From: Codonopsis lanceolata
Taxonomy: Eukaryota > Streptophyta > Magnoliopsida > Asterales > Campanulaceae
Length of the DNA stretch: 64,000 bases
Direction: 5' to 3'
Assembly: GCA_013146195.2 (NCBI GenBank)
Contig: CM028377.1
Coordinates: 34,725,632 to 34,789,631, forward strand
A model generated the notes under the pieces. That model was not told the origin of the DNA, did no database searches, and worked only from the letters and a program-made list of their open reading frames with translations. The position numbers were made by a program, and so were the translations under genes. Positions 57,163 to 64,000 of this stretch are shown one piece after another (position 1 is the stretch's first letter; every line of letters starts with the position of its first letter).

Positions 57163-57789
57163 AATAAACCCCTAAAGATCTAACTTAATCACACTTAAAA
57201 CTTGTTAATAAGGTTAGGTTATAAGTAAGGAGGGTTAGGGAGGTTTAGGTGAGGTTTAGGAAGGGTTTTGATAAGGGTTGAACACACAAATTCGTCAAAT
57301 AGTCAAAACAGAGCATTCCAGCCTCGGGGGACCATGCAGTCGCATGGCTCCCATAGCATGTGTCCACATTCTAGCTGACACTCCAACCTCTAATTTTCTG
57401 GACACCTTACGAAGGCAAGGCCATTTCCCCTAGCGACTGCAAGCCCGACAGACCCAAAATGGCTTAAAATGTAACCTAAAAAACCCCCCAAACACTTGAG
57501 CAAAATCAATGAGGCTTAAACCTCATTCAAAGTGAGTCTAAAATTCACCCCAAACACCCTTGAACAACGCTCGAACAATCCAAACAAAGGAGGGAAAGAA
57601 GGAGAACTAAACGAGAAATTCAACCAACGATTCAACAAGCATGCAAATAAGATTATAAGCATATTAAGGGCATTATGAATGACTTATAATGATTCTAAAA
57701 CATATATGAATTAAGTAAACATGCTCATGAACATTAAGAATGCATGAAGGCAAGCACACAATGATCATGCAAGAATCCGGGGTGTTACA

Positions 57790-57949
57790 AGTCCCCTCCC
57801 TCTTTAACCAAGTGTTGGTCTAAACTCTAAACCAACAAACTACACCATTTACAGAATTACAGGACCACAAAAATCAGTGTCCCAAAAAAGGAAAAATATT
57901 CAGAACCCTTATAAAAATTTCCCAAAAGCTTCAACATAATCAATACATT

Positions 57950-57998
<49 letters not shown>

Positions 57999-59522
57999 AA
58001 CAAACACCAAACAACAATTCTCAATTAAAACTCAATCCAACTTAGTCTTATATAAAAATATTTTCTCGTCATGAAATTCGGCCCAATCAACTCATACCAG
58101 TAAACAAGAAGAAAAATTAATCAAAAATTACCCCCAAGAACTCTACAAATACATTCATTAACAGTTTCTTAGCTACCAAATCAACCTTAAAATGCTAAAA
58201 ACACAAGTACAAACGCATATACATTTTTAGAGAGATAGAGTGCGTAGCTTACATAGTCACATGAACAGGGAATTTTGGAGAATTTAGAACTACACGGACA
58301 ACTTTTGGGTTTATGTTGTTTTTGGAGTGTGGAGGCGGCGATGGTCCGGCAGATGGGTGGAGGTAGCGAGAAGAGAGAGATTAGATCGAGCCTCGAAGAC
58401 AAGGAGGAGACGATACGAAGAGTTGAAGACATGAACATGGAGAGTCTTAGAGATGAGAATTGAGAGATTGTTCTGTAATGTAAGTAACTAAGTACCTGTG
58501 TCTGTGATTGTGTGTGACGCCATGGCTGTGGAGTGTGGAGGCAATGACGATTGGGCAGATGTGCGGTGGCGGCGAGAAGATGACAGATCAGATCGTGACT
58601 CAGTCACAGACGCACAGTGCCATTTTGATTTTGGAAAGAATGAAAATGAAACTAAAAGTAGATCTGATCGTGATTTCACTTTTTGGCTTTTTTTACTTTT
58701 TTACTTTTTATTTTTTTAATAATTAAGTTAAGTTTAGTGACTTTGACTTCACTAGGATGTTCGGGCCGGGTCGGGCTTTGCGAGCTTAACATGCTCGGGT
58801 TACAATCAGTCCACGGGCCTGCCGGGCCAAAGAGGGCCGGGTTTTTTCGAGCCTTATAATTTGAGGCCCAAGCCCTTGAACATTCGGGTGGGCTGGGCCG
58901 AGCTCGATTTTGACAGCTCTAACTAAATATATTGAAATTATAAGTGATCACCAACGGATCTGTGTACAACAAAACCAGTGTTTAAGGAGTATGATTGAGC
59001 AACAATCATGCTCGTGCAACAATAAAGTATTCCTTTAAAGTTTGAAATAAGTAATGAAGAATACAATGACTGTTTAAACAAGAACTAGAAAAGAATAATA
59101 TGTGAAAGAATACCTAGTAATTGTTTGAGGACTAGAACACATTCAAAGAAAGAACTTCTTGAAAGAATAAATTGAGTGTCCAGTCCTAGGTTGAAGCAAA
59201 TCAAAGAGAGAATATTGTGTGTGTGAGTGATGAATGATAGCTTCGACCTCTCTATCTTCTATTTCTATATATCCTCCACCATTGAGAACTTGAACATTTC
59301 AAGGAAAGAATTGCTTGAGGGGATAAGAGAAATGTTTCGGTCAAGTTCTGTTTTTTAATCCTTGCTCAAATGTTTTATATAGGGATTCTTGAAAAATAGT
59401 CGTTTTGAAATAGCAGATCTCTGAAGAGTGATGGCTATCTTTTAATGCATAGAGATCTTGTAGAGGATTTTTGAGACAGAAGATATCACCTAGCATAAGA
59501 TCATAAATTCATAGATAGATGT
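57790..59522. other. Intergenic stretch with simple repeats and a GGGCC-rich hAT-like tract
   Basis: A (CT)n run lies at about 57955-57993. A G+C-rich, purine-rich stretch at 58310-58640 repeats GTGGAGGC(GGC/AAT)GA and GCGAGAAGA, with frames of unclear meaning. A GGGCC-rich tract at 58755-58910 ends TTTTGACAGCTCTAA, like many plant hAT ends. No gene was recognised. Confidence 0.4.
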
Positions 59523-59705
59523 TAGGGGTGTGCAAGATTTTTTCAGAACCGGACCGAACCAATAGAGCCGGACCAATACTTTGGTTTGGTCCTGGATCTG
59601 AATTTTCATAATATTTGACATTTGGGTTGGTCCCGGTTCTCGAACTAAAAAAACATGGAACCGGACCGAACCAGCCCACTATGTTTTTTTTATTTATTTT
59701 ATTAT

Positions 59706-59756
<51 letters not shown>

Positions 59757-60171
59757 TTATATAAGTATATATATATTAATTCTTAATACTTTCTTTGTTC
59801 TACTTTTTAATTGATACTCTTTTATTATTTTGTTTACATCGGTTTGTTATGCTATGAGTTTATGAGTTCGACATTTTTAATTGTTGAATGTACTTTTATC
59901 GAAGGTTTTTTAATTTTTTTTATGAAGTTTCGGTTTTAAAATTTTTATTATGTATTTGTATTAAACAGTTAAAAAGTAAAAAATCATAGTATTGGTCTGA
60001 TCCTGCTTCTCATACATCTTTGATTGGTTCTGGACCGAACCAATGTTTTGGTTCTCATATATATTGGGTTGGTTTCGATTCTAAATTTTTTGAGAACCAG
60101 ACTATTGGTCTGGTTCTGGTTTTCTCTTTTTTTCCAAAAAACTGGACCGAACCGGACAAAACTCACCCCTA
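59523..60171. mobile_element. Non-autonomous hAT element (649 bp)
   Basis: Termini TAGGGGTGTG and CTCACCCCTA are flanked by the 8-bp duplication ATAGATGT (59515-59522 and 60172-60179). Both ends carry inverted runs of GGACCGAACC/GGTTCGGTCC-like subterminal motifs. The middle contains an AT microsatellite (about 59709-59751). Confidence 0.93.
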
Positions 60172-60179
60172 ATAGATGT

Positions 60180-61569
60180 TAGATATCTTCTTGTATAAAA
60201 TATGTAGAGTAGATATCTTGTAGCATGAGATAATAAAGAAAGTGGTTTAGCTAGAAGATATGATACACTGTGGGATATTTAATGAAATGATAAACTGTAG
60301 AGTAATTGAGAAAACGTCTTCTAATGAATAGTTTTAATGTTTAAAATATGATGGTCAAGAATTAAATACGTGAGTGTGGCCGAAAGTGTTTTTTATATTT
60401 ATTGTTTAAAATATTGTTTGATAGAGTTGATATATATAAGAAATCGTTTAAGTATTTTAATCAATAAGTGTAAGTGTAAGTAGACAGAATAACATTAAAA
60501 CTGTGACTTACACCGACTTAGCTACATCAGACGGATTTATCAATTAACGAAAAGCTGTGTAGATAAGTGTTTTAAGTCAAATAAAAGTATTTAATTATGT
60601 ATACACAATGTCAGCAGATAGAAATTCAAACGATAGAATAGCATAGCGGCTGATAGCTATCAACAACTCTTCAGCTGGCACTGTGGTATCAGCAACTATT
60701 CAACTGCTCTGATGACTAAGCTTAAGCAAAAGGGATATTTTAGTTAAGGAAAACTGCTTAATTTAATCTATGATAATCTGACGGCCAAAAAATGCAACGA
60801 GCAAGAGTCCCCGGTCGTCCACAAGTAATAGAGTGCGTAAGCACAAGTATCGATCCCACAGAGACAATTATGACGTGAATTTTCCTAAGTACTAAAATTA
60901 TGGATTTAATGACTTTATCTAAACAATCAATTTTTAGCGATGCAACTAAAACTAAAGCAATAAACGTAAGCAAGAAATAAAGATTACCAACTACGCACAA
61001 GTAACGACGAGTTTTTTCAAGGGATAAAAATGTTAGGATTGTAATTTCACTCTAATTATCCACATGCTCAATTAATCCACTCTCTCAATTTCCTATAATT
61101 CTCCTAGGATAGCCGAGAACACAAATTTAGTTGCTACAGGCTCTCGCATCATTATAGCAACCCTAATTCACACACCTATATACGGGCTCTCGTAGCTTAT
61201 AGATAAAATGTGTAAATTGCAATAAGAACAAGTTCTCAAATGACTATTGGATTTTGTGCTATATCTCTATGCTACAAAATACCAACAACTAAATTGTTAA
61301 ATCCGAAAAATAATGGTAGCTCTCGCGGATCCAAAATAATTCTAAAATCATCCAATCATTGATAAAATATGTAAGACCCATGTTGATTATTGGAATACGC
61401 TTCTTGATAATTTAATTATCACCTTGCATATTTCATATATATTTGATTTGCTTGCCCCCATTACAAGTGAATCATCACAAGTGGCTAAAAGGTCTGCGTA
61501 CCGGTTCGTGTGGCAACTTGTGTGATTTCACATAGGTCTTAGATTAGGTGTAACCTGATCCGGTCCTAC
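60180..61569. other. AT-rich DNA without recognised gene
   Basis: The stretch around 60785-60880, with TCGATCCCACAGAGACAA, resembles noncoding parts of plant retrotransposons, but I cannot name the family. A GGCTCTCG(C/T)A motif recurs at about 61140 and 61187. No coding frame of interest. Confidence 0.35.
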
Positions 61570-63208
61570 CTCCTATAAAATGATCAAAAGCAGACAGCAC
61601 TTCAGATTGCACGTAGCACCGGAAGACTTGCAGCGATGTCAAAAGCCTTCAGCGGCAGACAAGCCACAAGTTAAAAAGCTCGTACCGGCAGACATCAACT
61701 CTTCTACATCGGAAGACCTGCTTCCACTGGTTCGAAGCTCTCTAATGACAGACTTTAAAGTCTGCGCGTGCTACAAGTAAAAGTCAACTAGCCGCCCAAT
61801 TCAGATAAATATGTATGTGCCTCATAAAGCCTGACATACTTAAAGCTACAAGACTTTCTCTCACTCAAGTAGTCTGTTAAAGTCAAAAAGCAACTACTTT
61901 ATTGAACAGACCACCTGACAGTGCAACAGACATCAGACCTACTCTTCAGAGACCTATCAATCTAGTCTGACAGACAACGAGTTCCAAGATCTACAGGACG
62001 AAATCTCCGCCCCAAACAAGTCAGAGATCTTATGGACAAAGATCTATATCTGATAGTCTTCAACCACTATATCTCCAACGGATAGAAATCTTCGAGTACT
62101 CATCTCTCAACGATCATATTGATTCTCGCCTATATATAGACCAGCTCTCGTACTCTACAAAAATAGAAAAATATATGTGTATGTACTACGGTGATAGAGC
62201 ATCACAGTGAGCAACGAGTAACTCAATCTACTCAAGAACTTCATAGAAAAGGAAATCTCCAAAGAGATCGTCTTCACCAACATATCTCTGATTTCTACAA
62301 CATATTGCAGTGTACTCATCCAGCTCCCTGCAAAACACCTTCAGTGGATTGCAAGGAAGAAAAGCTTGGAAACGAGAGAAGAGTGATCAGAAACTTCATT
62401 AGGCAGAGATCAAGATCTGAAAAGAATTGTTGTACAATGTCTGAAGAAAATGAAGAGCTGTCTGTAGATATTGCATTCATATCTTCAGATTTGTATTCTT
62501 ATACAAATGCTGTTGATTGTGCAATTATCAATCATCTTGGGAGGATGAGTGCTTTGCACTCAATCGTTCAGATATATTTTTATATCTGAACGACCTTGAA
62601 AATCATCTTCTCATAACAGTTTCTCATTCTCGTCTCATATTGTCCTTTGCAATCTTAAAGGAATCCTTGAATGGATAATTAAGTAAGGACTGAGACTTAG
62701 GAGGAGAAAACCAGAAACTGTACATAGATTATTTAGACTGATGTAATATGTAATTTATATTTAAATAAATTCATATGTTCTTACTAATGGTTTATCCTCC
62801 AGTCCTTAAATATCTATGAGGTTTTTATAAACGATTTATCTTTAGAAAAACCATTTTCAATCTGATCTCCTAAACCTGCATTTGAAAGAAGAAATAAGTG
62901 TGCTGTTGTTCTGAACATATATTCGTGTACAGCCACTTATGACTTCTCCAAATCATAGCCTTTTTACTTTCCGCTGCACAAATCTTTTACAAGGCTTTTG
63001 ATTTGAATAAACTGATTATCGGCAGAGTTGTTACTTCTGCCTTGGGAAAGTCTACCGATAGTCTCTACCAGCAGACATACCCAACTAGATAATCTGTATT
63101 TGCCAACTAAACTATGCTTTATGAATTTCCAAAAGAAAATTTTTTAAATTGGCATTATAGGCTATTCACCCCCCCTTTAGCCTATTTGAGTATTATTGTG
63201 GACCAACA
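61570..63208 (+). mobile_element. Ty1/Copia-type LTR (left end uncertain)
   Basis: It ends GGCTATTCACCCCCCCTTTAG…TTGTGGACCAACA, the characteristic 3' end of long Copia LTRs. A TATA-like TATATATAGA lies at 62131-62140. No primer-binding site follows, so it is a solo or truncated LTR. I could not find a matching 5-bp duplication, so the left boundary is approximate. A 132-codon frame at 62191-62589 falls just downstream of the TATA box and is probably fortuitous. Confidence 0.6.
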
Positions 63209-64000
63209 ACCCCGATTCCCGGTTAGCTTGAATTGCGTGCAATGCTCGTACTTCTTCCCTTGTTGATCACTTGTTTGGTTTGTAAGAGAGTCTAGATGTG
63301 TATGAGGGATCATATTAAGATCAAAATACTATTAAGAGATGTCATATAGTTGTTGACTTGCTAAAGTCACAAGTCGTAACCCTACGATAGTCGAAATGCG
63401 ACGCGATTGAGAACTCGCTTGCGTTTTACGTTTCTGACCTCGATTTGGTCCTAGATCTTTACATGATGATTAAATAACATGTTCAGATGTGTTATACTTC
63501 TATTTGGATGCATTCCTTAAGTATTGTGAGGTTTTGACGCTTCGAGGATAACAATTCTCCTTATCGCGTAGTTTGAGATTGAGCCGTGTGATTGACTCGT
63601 CTTTCGGGAGTCCTTTTCTCCTATATGTTTTTCATCATCTGGGAGGCATTCAGGCCTATTCTATAGCCTTTTGAATTGTTTATAATCTTGGGTTGTTGCC
63701 CGTCGGTTTGTGGTTTCATTCGTCGTGTTGTTAGCAAGATGTTGTGCCTTGCGTCGGTTTCGCTCCGAGTTGTTTCAGGTGTTTTTTATGGGAGTTTAGA
63801 CCTACTTTAAAAGTGGTTTGAGACTTGGTTGGTTTAGCTAAGTGTTTGAGGGCTTTAAGGGTTCAATTATAGGTCATTTTGAAGCTTTAAGGCTTGCGTT
63901 TGCATGCGGGAAGGATCGAATGCGAACAAGATTGCACAAAACTCTCCAAGGGCATAAAAGAGACCAAAACGGTCACATGGTATGGAACCATGCGAGTGCA
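63209..64000 (+). mobile_element. Probable Gypsy-type LTR, cut by the window end
   Basis: T/G-rich non-coding sequence in the style of the first part of the Tekay LTRs. Near the end it has CATGGTATGGAACCATGCGAG, like the palindrome region of the other LTRs (compare 56600-56637). No LTR start was fixed. Confidence 0.35.

Larger units (their letters stand above)
44368..57789 (-). mobile_element. Complete minus-strand Tekay-type Ty3/Gypsy element with nested solo LTR
   Basis: Order on the minus strand: 5' LTR (57789 down to 51808, interrupted by a solo LTR), primer-binding site, gag, protease, reverse transcriptase, RNase H, integrase with chromodomain, polypurine tract, 3' LTR (47026 down to 44368). 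The 5-bp duplication AGTCC flanks both ends, so insertion boundaries are exact. Without the nested LTR and its duplication it is about 10.1 kb. The internal region is 4781 bp. Frameshifts and a damaged reverse transcriptase core make it non-autonomous. Confidence 0.95.
51808..57789 (-). mobile_element. 5' LTR of the minus-strand element, split by a nested solo LTR
   Basis: Parts 51808-53858 and 57163-57789 match the other LTR (44368-47026) end to end. The break corresponds to the CTCTAGTAAACCC position near 46395-46407 of the intact LTR. Palindromes at 57332-57347 and around 57405-57440 have drifted compared with the 3' LTR. Confidence 0.93.

Noticed and set aside
58275..58726. Short plus-strand frames as a gene start
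   Set aside because: G+C-rich and repetitive, with no domain and no splice-supported continuation. Left as unassigned sequence.
59709..59751. AT microsatellite as a separate finding
   Set aside because: It is a simple repeat inside the hAT element and needs no further explanation.
62191..62589. 132-codon plus-strand frame
   Set aside because: It starts just downstream of the TATA-like box of a Copia-type LTR and shows no known domain. Most likely a chance frame in the LTR leader.

Overview
This window is nuclear DNA from a flowering plant, most likely a eudicot. It has spliced GT–AG introns, Ty3/Gypsy chromoviruses primed by initiator-Met tRNA, MULE and hAT miniature elements with clean target duplications, and one multi-exon host gene. 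A run of 100 N's at 5592-5691 marks a scaffold gap. No tRNA, rRNA or CRISPR array was recognised.

Left third (1-17880) is retrotransposon sequence. Two Tekay-type Ty3/Gypsy copies lie head to tail on the plus strand and share a middle LTR: internal region 1-4520, LTR 4521-6012 (holding the gap), internal region 6013-10445, LTR 10446-13295. The second copy is peppered with one- to few-base deletions right up to the gap, which looks more like an unpolished gap fill than decay. An unassigned LTR-like fragment (13296-14087) and the 3' end of a different Ty3/Gypsy family (14088-17880, LTR 15302-17880) follow.

The middle (17881-24215) is AT-rich intergenic DNA with local duplications, a LINE relic and a 354-bp MULE-type MITE. 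The only clear host gene runs from about 24250 to 40257 on the plus strand. Its spliced exons encode a predicted 695-residue protein with an N-terminal ubiquitin-like domain and the BAG6/Scythe-like central region, the layout of Lotus CIP73. Its introns are swollen by transposons: a 128-bp MULE-like MITE in intron 1, a 570-bp hAT element in intron 3, a SINE in intron 6, a 3 x 107-bp tandem repeat plus a 620-bp MULE in intron 13, and a 247-bp tandem duplication in intron 15.

The right third (40258-64000) is again mobile DNA. A 1128-bp MULE with 213-bp terminal inverted repeats holds unrelated, GC-richer cargo. A complete minus-strand Tekay element (44368-57789) is bounded by the 5-bp duplication AGTCC, and its 5' LTR is interrupted by a 3304-bp solo LTR with its own duplication AATAA. 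A 649-bp hAT element, a Ty1/Copia-type LTR end at 63208 and a further Gypsy-like LTR cut by the window edge complete the region.

I found no new multi-gene system. The most interesting unexplained structure is in the Tekay LTRs. At equivalent places they carry short GC-rich palindromes in pairs about 23 bp apart. The arm sequences differ between LTRs but remain self-complementary.
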